Part shown: positions 1 to 7,927 of the stretch, one piece after another
Layout of the letters: every line of letters starts with the position of its first letter
How positions within the stretch are numbered: the stretch's first letter is position 1
From: Streptomyces sp. SDr-06
GTDB taxonomy: Bacteria > Actinomycetota > Actinomycetes > Streptomycetales > Streptomycetaceae
Reading direction: 5' to 3'
DNA length: 64,000 bases
Assembly (NCBI RefSeq): GCF_003324565.1
Contig: NZ_QOLA01000011.1
Location: 124,001 to 188,000 of the forward strand
Notes under the pieces: generated by a model
Told to the model about the DNA's origin: nothing
The model's input: the letters and a program-made list of their open reading frames with translations, nothing else
Databases searched by the model: none
Position numbers and translations under genes: made by a program

Positions 1-759
1 ACCGCCGGCGACCACGACCAGCCAGCCGTCGGAGGCGACCTTCTGCTGGCGGTAACCGAACCGGTCGCCCTTGGCGACCCGGGTGACGTCCAGGACGGCG
101 CCCCGGTACTCGGTCGCCTCGTGATCGCCGAGCCACAGCCGCGTACCGATGCGGGCGCGGAAGCGGGTCTGCGGGAACTGCTGCTGCAGCCGGGCCTGCT
201 CCTCGGCACGCAGGTGGCTGACGAACATCGTGTGCAGCGGCAGCCGGGCCGCGCGCAGCCGGTCCATCCACGCGATGACCTCCTCGACGGCGTCCGAGCC
301 GTCGGTGCGGTCGAGCGGAAGGTGCAGCGCAAAGCCTTCGAGCCGTACGTCCTCGATGGCGGAGCGCAGCATGCCGAGCTCCTCCTCCTTGACGCCGTGG
401 CGCTTCATCGAGCTCATGCACTCGATGACCACGCGGGCGCCCACCAGGGCGTGCACGCCGTCGACCGAGGAGACCGAGCGGATCACGCGGTCGGGCAGCG
501 GCACCGGCTCCTCACCGCGCCGGAACGGGGTGAGGACGAGCAGGTCGCCGCTGAACCAGTCCTTGATGCGGGCGGCTTCGTAGGTCGTGCCGACCGCCAG
601 GATGTCCGAGCCGAAGCGGGACACCTCGTCCGCGAGCCGCTCGTGGCCGAAGCCGTAGCCATTGCCCTTGCAGACCGGGACGATGCCCGGGAACTGGTCG
701 ATCACGGACTTCTGGTGCGCCCGCCAGCGAGCGGAGTCGACATAGAGGGTGAGCGCCAT
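1..759 (-). CDS. alanine-racemase-fold PLP protein (3' part outside window)
   Basis: The visible 253 codons resemble the N-terminal barrel of alanine racemases. The segment PVCKGNGYGFG (Lys about residue 31) matches the family signature in which Lys binds pyridoxal phosphate, and RIGTRLWLG followed by GDRFGY resembles the region entering the second domain. Such enzymes racemise alanine or related amino acids in the cytosol. The signature departs from canonical Alr (KANAYGHG), and the second catalytic residue (Tyr) lies outside the window, so the substrate is unknown. The ATG at 759 has an AAAGG about 11 nt upstream. It follows femX by 66 nt on the same strand, which suggests a cell-wall role. 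The stop codon is beyond position 1. Confidence 0.8.
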   Translation of the reverse strand, partial: MALTLYVDSARWRAHQKSVIDQFPGIVPVCKGNGYGFGHERLADEVSRFGSDILAVGTTYEAARIKDWFSGDLLVLTPFRRGEEPVPLPDRVIRSVSSVDGVHALVGARVVIECMSSMKRHGVKEEELGMLRSAIEDVRLEGFALHLPLDRTDGSDAVEEVIAWMDRLRAARLPLHTMFVSHLRAEEQARLQQQFPQTRFRARIGTRLWLGDHEATEYRGAVLDVTRVAKGDRFGYRQQKVASDGWLVVVAGG

Positions 760-825
760 GGCCGTCCGGACCTTTCTGATGGCTGCGATGAGTCGGAGGT
801 ACGAGGAACGAGGTTACGCAACCGC

Positions 826-1944
826 TCAGCGGCGCGACATATACATGTCCAGCGCCTTGTGGAGCAGCTTGTTCAGCGGGAAGTCCCATTCGCCGAGGTA
901 CTCGGCCGCCTCGCCGCCGGTGCCCACCTTGAACTGGATGAGGCCGAAGAGGTGGTCGGTCTCGTCCAGGGAGTCCGAGATGCCGCGCAGGTCGTAGACC
1001 GTCGCCCCCATCGCGTAGGCGTCGCGGAGCATGCGCCACTGCATCGCGTTGGAGGGCCGCACCTCGCGGCCGATGTTGTCGGAGGCACCGTAGGAGTACC
1101 AGACGTGCCCGCCGACGACGAGCATCGTCGCCGCCGAGAGGTTGACCCCGTTGTGGCGCGCGAAGTAGAGCCGCATCCGGTTGGGGTCCTCGGAGTTGAG
1201 GACCGTCCACATGCGCTGGAAGTACGAGAGCGGGCGCGGGCGGAAGTGGTCGCGCACCGCGGTGATCTCGTACAGGCGCTGCCACTCGGCGAGGTCCTCG
1301 TAGCCGCCCTGGACCACCTCCACGCCGGCCTTCTCGGCCTTCTTGATGTTGCGGCGCCACAGCTGGTTGAAGCCCTTGAGGACGTCGTCCAGGGAGCGGT
1401 TGGCCAGCGGCACCTGGAAGACGTAGCGCGGCTGGACGTCGCCGAACCCGGCGCCGCCGTCCTCGCCCTGCTGCCAGCCCATCTTGCGCAGCCGGTCGGC
1501 GACTTCGAAGGCACGCGGCTCGATGTGCGTGGCCTCGACGTCGCGCAGGCGCTTCACGTCCGGGTCCTGGATGCCGGACTTGATGGCGGTCGAGTCCCAG
1601 CGGCGGATGACGACCGGCGGGCCCATCTTCACCGAGAACGCACCCTGCTGCTTGAGGTGCGCGAGCATCGGCTTCAGCCACTCGTCCAGGTTGGGCGCGT
1701 ACCAGTTGATGACCGGTCCCTCGGGCAGGTACGCCAAGTAGCGCTTGACCTTGGGGAGCTGGCGGTAGAGGACCAGACCGGCGCCGACGAGCTCGCCGTT
1801 CTTGTCGAACCAGCCGAGGCTCTCCGAACGCCATTCCGTCTTGACGTCAGCCCACGCCGGGACCTGGCAGTGGCTCGCCGCGGGCAGGCTCTGGATGTAC
1901 GCCAGATGCTGCTCACGGCTGATGGTCCTCAGGGTCAGGCTCAT
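826..1944 (-). CDS. femX: FemX-type lipid II peptidyltransferase (FemAB family)
   Basis: This 372-residue protein has the FemAB double acetyltransferase-like fold, with no signal peptide or membrane segment. FemX enzymes use aminoacyl-tRNA to add the first branch residue (glycine in streptomycetes) to the stem peptide of lipid II on the cytoplasmic side. The family-typical N-terminal region (CQVPAWADVK, LPEGPVINWY) and C-terminal FGLIQFKVGTGGE are both visible, and the length is normal. ATG at 1944 is preceded by GAGGAG at 8-nt spacing. It sits between a small membrane protein and the racemase-like gene on the same strand. In S. coelicolor the orthologue is known to be needed for peptidoglycan crosslinking. 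Confidence 0.93.
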   Translation of the reverse strand: MSLTLRTISREQHLAYIQSLPAASHCQVPAWADVKTEWRSESLGWFDKNGELVGAGLVLYRQLPKVKRYLAYLPEGPVINWYAPNLDEWLKPMLAHLKQQGAFSVKMGPPVVIRRWDSTAIKSGIQDPDVKRLRDVEATHIEPRAFEVADRLRKMGWQQGEDGGAGFGDVQPRYVFQVPLANRSLDDVLKGFNQLWRRNIKKAEKAGVEVVQGGYEDLAEWQRLYEITAVRDHFRPRPLSYFQRMWTVLNSEDPNRMRLYFARHNGVNLSAATMLVVGGHVWYSYGASDNIGREVRPSNAMQWRMLRDAYAMGATVYDLRGISDSLDETDHLFGLIQFKVGTGGEAAEYLGEWDFPLNKLLHKALDMYMSRR

Positions 1945-2090
1945 GCGGGGCGCTCCTCGGCAGGTGTGTCCCCATGGGTACAGGGGCTCCGGCTCTCGTG
2001 CCGAAGCCTACTGGGCCGCGGGAGCGCCCCGGTTGGCCCGTACGGCACAGCGCCGTAGGGGATTCCGGGATGGCGGGGGCGGGGCGGCCG

Positions 2091-2405
2091 TCAGCCGCCG
2101 ACGACCCCGCCGAAGAGCCCGCCGTGGGCCATGCCGAGGAAGAACCCGACACCGGAGGCGCCGAGCCCGAGGATCAGCAGGAACCGTTCGCGCGTCGTGG
2201 CCGAGATGAGCTGGCCGTACGCGCCCGTGATGATCCCGGCCAGCCCGGCCCACGAGCTGACCAGGTGGAGGTTGTAGAACCACGCGGTGGTGAAGGCCAG
2301 CACGCCCAGGACGACCGTGACGGCCGCGAATGTGTCCTGGAGCGGATGGGGCTTGCCGTCGGTGGCGAAGAGGGAGACGGCGTTCGGTCGCACTGCTTGT
2401 GCCAT
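2091..2405 (-). CDS. small membrane protein, function unknown
   Basis: A 104-residue protein with about three hydrophobic segments (around residues 25-45, 48-66 and 72-100) and a glycine-rich tail ending GLFGGVVGG. The start at 2405 is supported by a strong AGGAGG 6 nt upstream, which excludes the longer reading frame. It is transcribed away from rpsF and lies upstream of femX with a 146-nt gap. I do not recognise a characterised family. The composition suggests an integral membrane protein common in streptomycetes. Confidence 0.75.
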   Translation of the reverse strand: MAQAVRPNAVSLFATDGKPHPLQDTFAAVTVVLGVLAFTTAWFYNLHLVSSWAGLAGIITGAYGQLISATTRERFLLILGLGASGVGFFLGMAHGGLFGGVVGG

Positions 2406-2487
2406 GAAGCACCTCCTGGCGAAGGGCGGCGAAGGGTGACGCCGCACACACCCGATCTGTACAGATTGCGTCCCCTGCCCACTGGAT

Positions 2488-2517
2488 TTCAACCGGAAGC
2501 GGGTCAACAGGTACTCT
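2488..2517 (+). promoter_or_regulatory. putative promoter of rpsF operon
   Basis: TTCAAC (2488-2493) and TACTCT (2512-2517) are separated by 18 nt and resemble a vegetative (HrdB-type) promoter. They leave a leader of about 150 nt before rpsF. The leader holds a 7-bp hairpin (GCCACGG/CCGTGGC, 2624-2641) just before the ribosome-binding site. That hairpin could serve S6:S18 autoregulation as in other rpsF leaders, but this is inference. Confidence 0.4.
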
Positions 2518-2670
2518 GGTCGGTCTGCACCGGTGTCAGCCGTGCCCGCGTACCGTCCCGCTCCTCACGGAGGGGGATTGTCAGTGGGGGCCGATACCGT
2601 TGCTTACGCATCACGACCCTCCTGCCACGGAACGACCGTGGCCGCTGAGTCCAAAGGAGGTGGGTTCCAC

Positions 2671-2961
2671 ATGCGTCACTACGAGGTGATGGTCATCCTC
2701 GACCCCGATCTGGAGGAGCGCGCTGTCTCCCCCCTGATCGAGAACTTCCTCTCCGTCGTCCGCGAGGGCAACGGAAAGGTTGAGAAGGTCGACACCTGGG
2801 GCCGTCGTCGTCTCGCCTACGAGATCAAGAAGAAGCCCGAGGGCATCTACACGGTCATCGACCTTCAGGCCGAGCCTGCGGTCGTCAAGGAGCTCGACCG
2901 TCAGATGAACCTGAACGAGTCGGTCCTCCGGACCAAGGTCCTCCGTCCCGAGACCCACTGA
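2671..2961 (+). CDS. rpsF: 30S ribosomal protein S6
   Basis: A 96-residue S6 protein starting MRHYEVMVILDPD, the typical beginning of bacterial S6. It binds the central domain of 16S rRNA as a partner of S18. The ATG at 2671 has an almost perfect AAAGGAGG 8 nt upstream, so the longer upstream reading frame is not used. It heads the operon rpsF-ssb-rpsR-rplI and lies 74 nt before ssb. It lacks the Glu-rich tail of E. coli S6, as is usual in actinobacteria. Confidence 0.97.
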   Translation: MRHYEVMVILDPDLEERAVSPLIENFLSVVREGNGKVEKVDTWGRRRLAYEIKKKPEGIYTVIDLQAEPAVVKELDRQMNLNESVLRTKVLRPETH

Positions 2962-3035
2962 GCTTCCGCTCAGAGGTAATCGGGTCCGAGTAGCAACACA
3001 GCAGCCAGCAGCAATCCCCGCCGAGAGGTTCATCC

Positions 3036-3620
3036 ATGGCAGGCGAGACCGTCATCACGGTCGTCGGCAATCTCGTCGACGACCCCGAGCTGCGCTTCAC
3101 CCCCTCCGGTGCGGCCGTCGCGAAGTTCCGTGTCGCGTCCACTCCCCGCACCTTCGACCGTCAGACCAATGAGTGGAAGGACGGCGAGAGCCTGTTCCTG
3201 ACCTGCTCGGTCTGGCGTCAGGCGGCGGAGAACGTCGCGGAGTCGCTTCAGCGAGGCATGCGCGTAGTCGTGCAGGGCCGGCTGAGGCAGCGGTCCTACG
3301 AGGACCGCGAGGGTGTCAAGCGCACGGTCTTCGAGCTGGACGTCGAGGAAGTCGGCCCCAGCCTCAAGAACGCCACGGCCAAGGTCACCAAGACCACCGG
3401 TCGCGGCGGCCAGGGTGGCTACGGCGGCGGTCAGCAGCAGGGCGGCGGCAACTGGGGCGGAGCCCCCAGCGGTGGTGGCCAGCAGGGCGGCGGCGGTGCT
3501 CCCGCCGACGACCCCTGGGCCTCCAGCGCGCCGGCCGGCGGCAGCCAGCCGCAGAGCGGCGGCGGTGGCGGCTGGGGCGGAAGCTCCGGCGGCGGCTACT
3601 CGGACGAGCCGCCCTTCTAG
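3036..3620 (+). CDS. ssb: single-stranded DNA-binding protein
   Basis: SSB of 194 residues. The N-terminal OB fold (about residues 1-115, starting MAGETVITVVGNLVDDPELR) binds single-stranded DNA as a tetramer. A long Gly/Gln/Ser-rich linker (about 125-185) leads to the acidic tip DEPPF, which recruits replication and repair partners. The linker's low-complexity GGC/GGT codons explain the repeated look of the DNA at 3400-3600. It lies between rpsF and rpsR, an arrangement that couples replication and ribosome protein supply. Confidence 0.97.
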   Translation: MAGETVITVVGNLVDDPELRFTPSGAAVAKFRVASTPRTFDRQTNEWKDGESLFLTCSVWRQAAENVAESLQRGMRVVVQGRLRQRSYEDREGVKRTVFELDVEEVGPSLKNATAKVTKTTGRGGQGGYGGGQQQGGGNWGGAPSGGGQQGGGGAPADDPWASSAPAGGSQPQSGGGGGWGGSSGGGYSDEPPF

Positions 3621-3664
3621 GGCAGCTCGTAACCCCCACTTCTTGATCACACAGGAGAAACACC

Positions 3665-3901
3665 ATGGCGAAGCCGCCTGTGCGCAAGCCTAAGAAGAAG
3701 GTCTGCGCTTTCTGCAAGGACAAGACCGCTTACGTGGACTACAAGGACACGAACATGCTGCGGAAGTTCATTTCCGACCGCGGCAAGATCCGTGCCCGTC
3801 GCGTGACCGGCAACTGCACGCAGCACCAGCGTGACGTCGCCACGGCCGTCAAGAACAGCCGTGAGATGGCGCTGCTGCCCTACACGTCCACCGCGCGATA
3901 A
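3665..3901 (+). CDS. rpsR: 30S ribosomal protein S18 (zinc-binding form)
   Basis: S18 of 78 residues with KKKVCAFCKDK and a later NCTQHQR, so it keeps the cysteines of the zinc-containing (C+) form. Streptomycetes often carry a second, cysteine-free S18 induced on zinc starvation elsewhere, so this would be the zinc-replete copy. S18 pairs with S6 on the 30S platform. An AGGAGAAACACC ribosome-binding region precedes ATG 3665, and rplI follows after 18 nt. Confidence 0.97.
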   Translation: MAKPPVRKPKKKVCAFCKDKTAYVDYKDTNMLRKFISDRGKIRARRVTGNCTQHQRDVATAVKNSREMALLPYTSTAR

Positions 3902-3919
3902 GGGAAGGGTGACCGAAAA

Positions 3920-4366
3920 ATGAAGATCATCCTCACCCACGAGGTCTCCGGCCTCGGCACTGCCGGCGACGTCGTTGACGTCAAGGACGGCTACGCTCGC
4001 AACTACCTGGTCCCGCGTGGTTTCGCGATCCGCTGGACCAAGGGTGGCGAGAAGGACGTCGCGCAGATCCGTCGTGCGCGCAAGATCCACGAGATCGCGA
4101 CCATCGAGCAGGCCAACGAGGTCAAGGCCCAGCTCGAGGGCGTGAAGGTGCGTCTGGCTGTTCGCTCCGGCGACGCCGGCCGTCTCTTCGGCTCCGTCAC
4201 CCAGGCCGACGTCGCTGCGGCGATCAAGGCTGCCGGTGGCCCGGACGTGGACAAGCGCCGCGTCGAGCTCGGTGCGCCGATCAAGACCCTGGGTGCCCAC
4301 CAGGTGTCCGTGCGTCTGCACGCCGACGTTGTCGCGAAGCTTGGCGTCGAGGTCATCGCCGCCTAA
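3920..4366 (+). CDS. rplI: 50S ribosomal protein L9
   Basis: L9 of 148 residues. The N-terminal rRNA-binding domain has the family signature GxxGDVVDVKDGYARNYLVP (about residues 12-31). A connecting helix and a C-terminal domain (about 80-148) follow. L9 binds 23S rRNA domain V and helps keep the reading frame. It is the last gene of the rpsF operon and is followed after 11 nt by a strong terminator. Confidence 0.97.
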   Translation: MKIILTHEVSGLGTAGDVVDVKDGYARNYLVPRGFAIRWTKGGEKDVAQIRRARKIHEIATIEQANEVKAQLEGVKVRLAVRSGDAGRLFGSVTQADVAAAIKAAGGPDVDKRRVELGAPIKTLGAHQVSVRLHADVVAKLGVEVIAA

Positions 4367-4377
4367 GCACTGCACAG

Positions 4378-4423
4378 CACAGAGAAAGAGCCGTGCCCCT
4401 CGGGGTGCGGCTCTTTCTCTGTG
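4378..4423 (+). terminator. strong terminator of the rpsF-rplI operon
   Basis: A perfect 16-bp stem (4378-4393 with 4408-4423; arm CACAGAGAAAGAGCCG) is capped by a further CCC/GGG stem and a CTCG loop. The descending arm overlaps the first parS palindrome (4419-4440), so CTGTG at 4419-4423 is shared by both structures. There is no long T tract, as is usual in Streptomyces. Confidence 0.85.
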
Positions 4424-4436
4424 TTTCACGTGAAAC
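4423..4436. other. parS site 1 (ParB-binding palindrome)
   Basis: GTTTCACGTGAAAC is the core of the streptomycete ParB binding site. Here the perfect palindrome extends to 22 bp (4419-4440) and shares 5 bp with the rplI terminator. ParB loaded at such sites near oriC organises chromosome segregation during sporulation. Confidence 0.95.
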
Positions 4437-4477
4437 ACAGGACGGAGACGGTTCGGCCGAGCTGACAGGGGGTCGCT

Positions 4478-4491
4478 GTTTCACGTGAAAC
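4478..4491. other. parS site 2
   Basis: A second exact GTTTCACGTGAAAC, 55 bp start to start from site 1. It lies in the convergent gap between rplI and the MATE exporter gene, 22 bp before the stop of the latter. Confidence 0.95.
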
Positions 4492-4513
4492 CGTGAGCCG
4501 CCCCCCGTCGTCG

Positions 4514-5863
4514 TCAGCGCGTCGCGCCGGTGACCAGCCAGCGGCCCGACCGCGCCCGCCAGGCGAGAGTCAGCATGCGCACCGTCATCATCAGGGCCAT
4601 GGCCCACCACAGCGCCGTCAGACCGCCGCCCAGGGGCGCCACGAGCAGGGCGACCGGAGCGAAGACGACCAGCGTCACCAGCATGGCGCGCGCCAGATAG
4701 AGGCCGTCCCCTGCCCCCATGAGGACGCCGTCGAGAACGAAGACCACCCCCGCGACGGGCTGGATGAGAGCGACCACCAGCAGAGCGGGCAGCAGGGTGT
4801 GCTGGACGCCTTGGTCACTGGTGAAGAGCGGGATGAACAGCGGTCGGGCCGTGACGACGAGCAGGCCGAGCAGAACTCCGAAGGCGACGCCCCACTCCAC
4901 CATCCGGCGACAGGCCTGCTGGGCGCCCTTTGCGTCGTCGGCGCCGAGGTAGCGGCCGATGATCGCTTGTCCGGCGATGGCGATGGCGTCGAGAGCGAAG
5001 GCCATCAGGTTCCACAGGGACAGGATGATCTGGTGAGCGGCGATGTCGACATCGCCGAGGCGGGCCGCCACAGCAGTGGCGATCATCAGGACGGCACGCA
5101 GCGAGAGCGTGCGGACCAGGAGCGGTATGCCTGCCTGGGCACTGTTCCTTATACCCGCGATGTCGGGCCGCAGAGAGGCGCCATGGCGGCGTGCTCCCCG
5201 CACGACCACCGTGAGATAGACCGCGGCCATCCCGAACTGGGCGATGACGGTGCCCCATGCCGACCCCGCGATGCCGAGCCCGGCCCCGTAGACCAGTCCC
5301 AGACTGAGGGCACCGTTGGCGGCGAAACCGCCGATGGCGACGTACAGGGGTGTCCTGGTGTTCTGGAGGCCGCGCAGTACACCGGTCGAGGCGAGCACGA
5401 CCAGCATGGCGGGGATGCCGAGGGCGGAGATGCGGAGATACGTGGTGGCGTAGGGGGCCGCCGTGTCCGAGGCGCCGAAGAGAGCGACCAGCCACGGGGC
5501 GGTGGGGAGAACGGTCGCGACGACCACGGCGCCCAGGAGCAGAGCCAGCCAGATGCCGTCCATGCCCTGGCGGATCGCGGCTCGCAGATCGCCGGCGCCC
5601 ACCCGGCGGGAGACGGCGGCGGTGGTGGCGTACGCGAGGAAGACGAAGATGCTCACGGCGGTCGTGAGCAGAGGGGCGGCGATACCCAAACCGGCCAGTT
5701 GCGGAGTGCCCAGATGGCCCACGATCGCGCTGTCGGCCATCACGAAGAGCGGCTCGGCGACCAGGGCGCCGAAGGCGGGAACGGCGAGGGACACGATCTC
5801 GCGATCGTGTCGTCGCTTGGAGGTCCGCCGGTCGTTCTCCGGTGCCGTGGGGGCCTGTGTCAT
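4514..5863 (-). CDS. MATE family multidrug/toxin exporter (DinF-like)
   Basis: A 449-residue integral membrane protein with about 12 hydrophobic segments and the twofold MATE repeat. The first half contains DSAIVGHLGTPQLAGLG, typical of the DinF branch, and the second half ALDAIAIAGQAIIGRYLG. These transporters expel cationic compounds in exchange for Na+ or H+. The start at 5863 has no ribosome-binding site. A TTGCAT/TAGATT promoter ends 6 nt before ATG, which suggests a leaderless message. It converges on rplI across two parS sites. Confidence 0.9.
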   Translation of the reverse strand: MTQAPTAPENDRRTSKRRHDREIVSLAVPAFGALVAEPLFVMADSAIVGHLGTPQLAGLGIAAPLLTTAVSIFVFLAYATTAAVSRRVGAGDLRAAIRQGMDGIWLALLLGAVVVATVLPTAPWLVALFGASDTAAPYATTYLRISALGIPAMLVVLASTGVLRGLQNTRTPLYVAIGGFAANGALSLGLVYGAGLGIAGSAWGTVIAQFGMAAVYLTVVVRGARRHGASLRPDIAGIRNSAQAGIPLLVRTLSLRAVLMIATAVAARLGDVDIAAHQIILSLWNLMAFALDAIAIAGQAIIGRYLGADDAKGAQQACRRMVEWGVAFGVLLGLLVVTARPLFIPLFTSDQGVQHTLLPALLVVALIQPVAGVVFVLDGVLMGAGDGLYLARAMLVTLVVFAPVALLVAPLGGGLTALWWAMALMMTVRMLTLAWRARSGRWLVTGATR

Positions 5864-5869
5864 GGCATC

Positions 5870-5899
5870 AATCTAATCTTCCACAGGTAATGGATGCAA
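5870..5899 (-). promoter_or_regulatory. putative leaderless promoter of the MATE gene
   Basis: Read on the minus strand, TTGCAT (5894-5899) and TAGATT (5870-5875) are 18 nt apart. The -10 box ends 6 nt before the ATG, so transcription would start at or next to the initiation codon. Confidence 0.5.
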
Positions 5900-6050
5900 T
5901 GCATTGGTGATCCTTACCTTGGGAGTCGGGTCCGGTTCGCGTGGGTGCTGTTTGCCATGATCTTGAGCCAGTCGGGAAAGTTTTTCTCCCCCACAGCCGG
6001 TGGATGGAGAAAGTCCAGGTCAGGGCCCTTGTCGGCGGGGTGCTATGACT

Positions 6051-6139
6051 TTGTCCACAGTGCTGTCCCCCGGTCCGTGCACAGGTTCCGGAGACTTCTC
6101 CACAGCATCCGGTCGTTCGTCCACATGCCCTGTGGATAA
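6051..6139. other. DnaA-box group upstream of dnaB
   Basis: Four 9-mers fit the streptomycete DnaA-box consensus: TTGTCCACA (6051-6059), TTCTCCACA (6096-6104) and TCGTCCACA (6117-6125) on the plus strand, and TGTGGATAA (6131-6139), the reverse of TTATCCACA. They lie in the 423-bp gap between the MATE gene and dnaB. They may bind DnaA to control dnaB or to titrate the initiator. Confidence 0.75.
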
Positions 6140-6182
6140 CCAGATTGGCTGACGCCGCTCACGGGCCTAACGTGGTCCGGCG

Positions 6183-6208
6183 CCCGACGCGCCGGAACCG
6201 GAGTCGGG
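6183..6208 (+). promoter_or_regulatory. hairpin in the dnaB leader
   Basis: CCCGAC (6183-6188) pairs with GTCGGG (6203-6208) around an inner CCGG/CCGG, followed by TTCTCGTTTT. It resembles an intrinsic terminator placed about 80 nt before the dnaB start, so attenuation is possible. No leader peptide is evident. Confidence 0.4.
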
Positions 6209-6286
6209 CTTCTCGTTTTGTCAGTGTCGTGCCGTAAAAAGAGTGGCACGGCTAGGTCCGCGGAGCGGACGGGAGGAGGTGGCCCG

Positions 6287-7780
6287 GTGAGCATTCCCGA
6301 GCCGTTGGACGAGCCCTGGGCCGACACCGGTCCGAGTGACCGTCTGCCTGTTTCCCGCCAGCGCGGCGACAGCGAGGGCCGCGGCCGTGGTCGTGGCAGG
6401 GGCCGTGACGATCAGCACGACCGAGGTCCCGACGACTGGGACGGCGGTTCCTCCGGCTTCGAGCGAGTGCCCCCGCAGGACATCGACGCCGAGCAGTCCG
6501 TCCTCGGCGGCATGCTGCTCTCCAAGGACGCCATCGCCGACGTCGTGGAGATCATCAAGGGCCACGACTTCTACAAGCCCGCCCACGAGACCGTCTACAC
6601 GGCGATCCTCGACCTCTACGCCAAGGGCGAGCCCGCCGACCCCATCACGGTCGCCGCCGAGCTGGTCAAACGCGGCGAGATCACGCGGGTCGGCGGTGCG
6701 TCGTATCTCCACACGCTGGTCCAGTCGGTGCCGACCGCGGCCAACGCCTCCTACTACGCGGAGATCGTCCACGAGCGGGCGGTGCTCCGCCGGCTCGTGG
6801 AAGCGGGCACCAAGATCACGCAGATGGGATACGCGGCGGACGGCGATGTCGACGACATCGTCAACTCCGCGCAGGCCGAGATCTACGCCGTCACCGAGCA
6901 GCGCACCAGCGAGGACTACCTTCCGCTCGGCGACATCATGGAGGGCGCCCTCGACGAGATCGAGGCGATCGGTTCGCGCAGCGGCGAGATGACCGGAGTG
7001 CCGACCGGCTTCACCGACTTCGACTCGCTGACCAACGGTCTGCACCCCGGCCAGATGGTCGTCATCGCCGCCCGTCCCGCGATGGGTAAGTCCACGCTGG
7101 CGCTGGACTTCGCGCGGGCCTGTTCGATCAAGCACAACCTGCCCAGCGTGATCTTCTCGCTCGAAATGGGCCGCAACGAGATCGCGATGCGTCTGCTGTC
7201 CGCCGAGGCCCGGGTCGCGCTGCACCACATGCGCTCCGGCACCATGACCGACGACGACTGGACGAGACTGGCCCGCCGGATGCCGGACGTGTCGCAGGCA
7301 CCGCTCTACATCGACGATTCCCCCAACCTGTCGATGATGGAGATCCGCGCGAAGTGCCGCCGTCTGAAGCAGCGCAACGACCTCCGCCTAGTCGTCATCG
7401 ACTACCTGCAGCTGATGCAGTCGGGCGGTTCGAAGCGCGCCGAGAGCCGACAGCAGGAAGTGTCGGACATGTCACGAAACCTGAAGCTGCTCGCCAAGGA
7501 GCTCCAGCTCCCGGTGATCGCGCTCTCGCAGCTGAACCGTGGCCCCGAGCAGCGCACGGACAAGAAGCCCATGGTCTCCGACCTGCGTGAATCCGGCTCC
7601 ATCGAGCAGGACGCGGACATGGTCATCCTGCTGCACCGTGAGGACGCGTACGAGAAGGAGTCGCCCCGAGCGGGCGAGGCGGACCTGATCGTGGCCAAGC
7701 ACCGTAACGGCCCGACCGCGACCATCACCGTTGCCTTCCAGGGCCACTACTCACGCTTCGTGGACATGGCCCAGACCTGA
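6287..7780 (+). CDS. dnaB: replicative DNA helicase DnaB
   Basis: The 497-residue replicative helicase moves 5' to 3' ahead of the fork as a hexamer. An N-terminal low-complexity tail rich in Arg/Gly and Asp (about residues 1-55) is followed by the DnaB N domain (from VPPQDIDAEQSVLGGML), a linker, and the RecA-like ATPase. The ATPase has Walker A ARPAMGKST (Lys about 268) and Walker B LVVIDYLQL (about 365). GTG 6287 is chosen because GGAGGAGG lies about 8 nt upstream; the frame upstream lacks homology and a ribosome-binding site. It is transcribed alone, after a DnaA-box region. Confidence 0.96.
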   Translation: MSIPEPLDEPWADTGPSDRLPVSRQRGDSEGRGRGRGRGRDDQHDRGPDDWDGGSSGFERVPPQDIDAEQSVLGGMLLSKDAIADVVEIIKGHDFYKPAHETVYTAILDLYAKGEPADPITVAAELVKRGEITRVGGASYLHTLVQSVPTAANASYYAEIVHERAVLRRLVEAGTKITQMGYAADGDVDDIVNSAQAEIYAVTEQRTSEDYLPLGDIMEGALDEIEAIGSRSGEMTGVPTGFTDFDSLTNGLHPGQMVVIAARPAMGKSTLALDFARACSIKHNLPSVIFSLEMGRNEIAMRLLSAEARVALHHMRSGTMTDDDWTRLARRMPDVSQAPLYIDDSPNLSMMEIRAKCRRLKQRNDLRLVVIDYLQLMQSGGSKRAESRQQEVSDMSRNLKLLAKELQLPVIALSQLNRGPEQRTDKKPMVSDLRESGSIEQDADMVILLHREDAYEKESPRAGEADLIVAKHRNGPTATITVAFQGHYSRFVDMAQT

Positions 7781-7816
7781 TCGGCCCTGGGCCCGCCCAC
7801 CAACAGTGAGGGTGCC

Positions 7817-7892
7817 CCGACCTCCTCCAGGCCGTCGGCCGGGAGGAGGAGTCGGAGCTGCTGGGGCACTGCGCCTCGGCGCAATGCCCCAG
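7817..7892 (+). terminator. two hairpins after dnaB
   Basis: CCTCCTCC (7821-7828) pairs with GGAGGAGG (7842-7849). A second hairpin has a 14-bp stem with one mismatch (7861-7874 with 7879-7892, loop CTCG). Both lie within 112 bp of the dnaB stop and are likely to end its transcription. Confidence 0.65.
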
Positions 7893-7927
7893 CTCGGTGT
7901 CAGTGGCCCCCAGTAGGGTCCCCGGCC

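Noticed and set aside
121..2058. Long open frame on the plus strand opposite femX
   Set aside because: It is antisense to femX and the racemase-like gene; its translation has the Arg/Ala/His/Asp bias of a shadow frame in high-GC DNA, with no family resemblance.
3400..3610. GGC/GGT repeat tract
   Set aside because: It encodes the Gly-rich linker of SSB; not a separate repeat element.
4236..4433. FHVKH and CVSRET motifs recurring in many short frames
   Set aside because: These are translations of the parS core in different frames, not a protein motif.
5894..6139. 81-codon open frame before dnaB
   Set aside because: It covers the DnaA boxes, has no ribosome-binding site and a codon use unlike the neighbouring genes.
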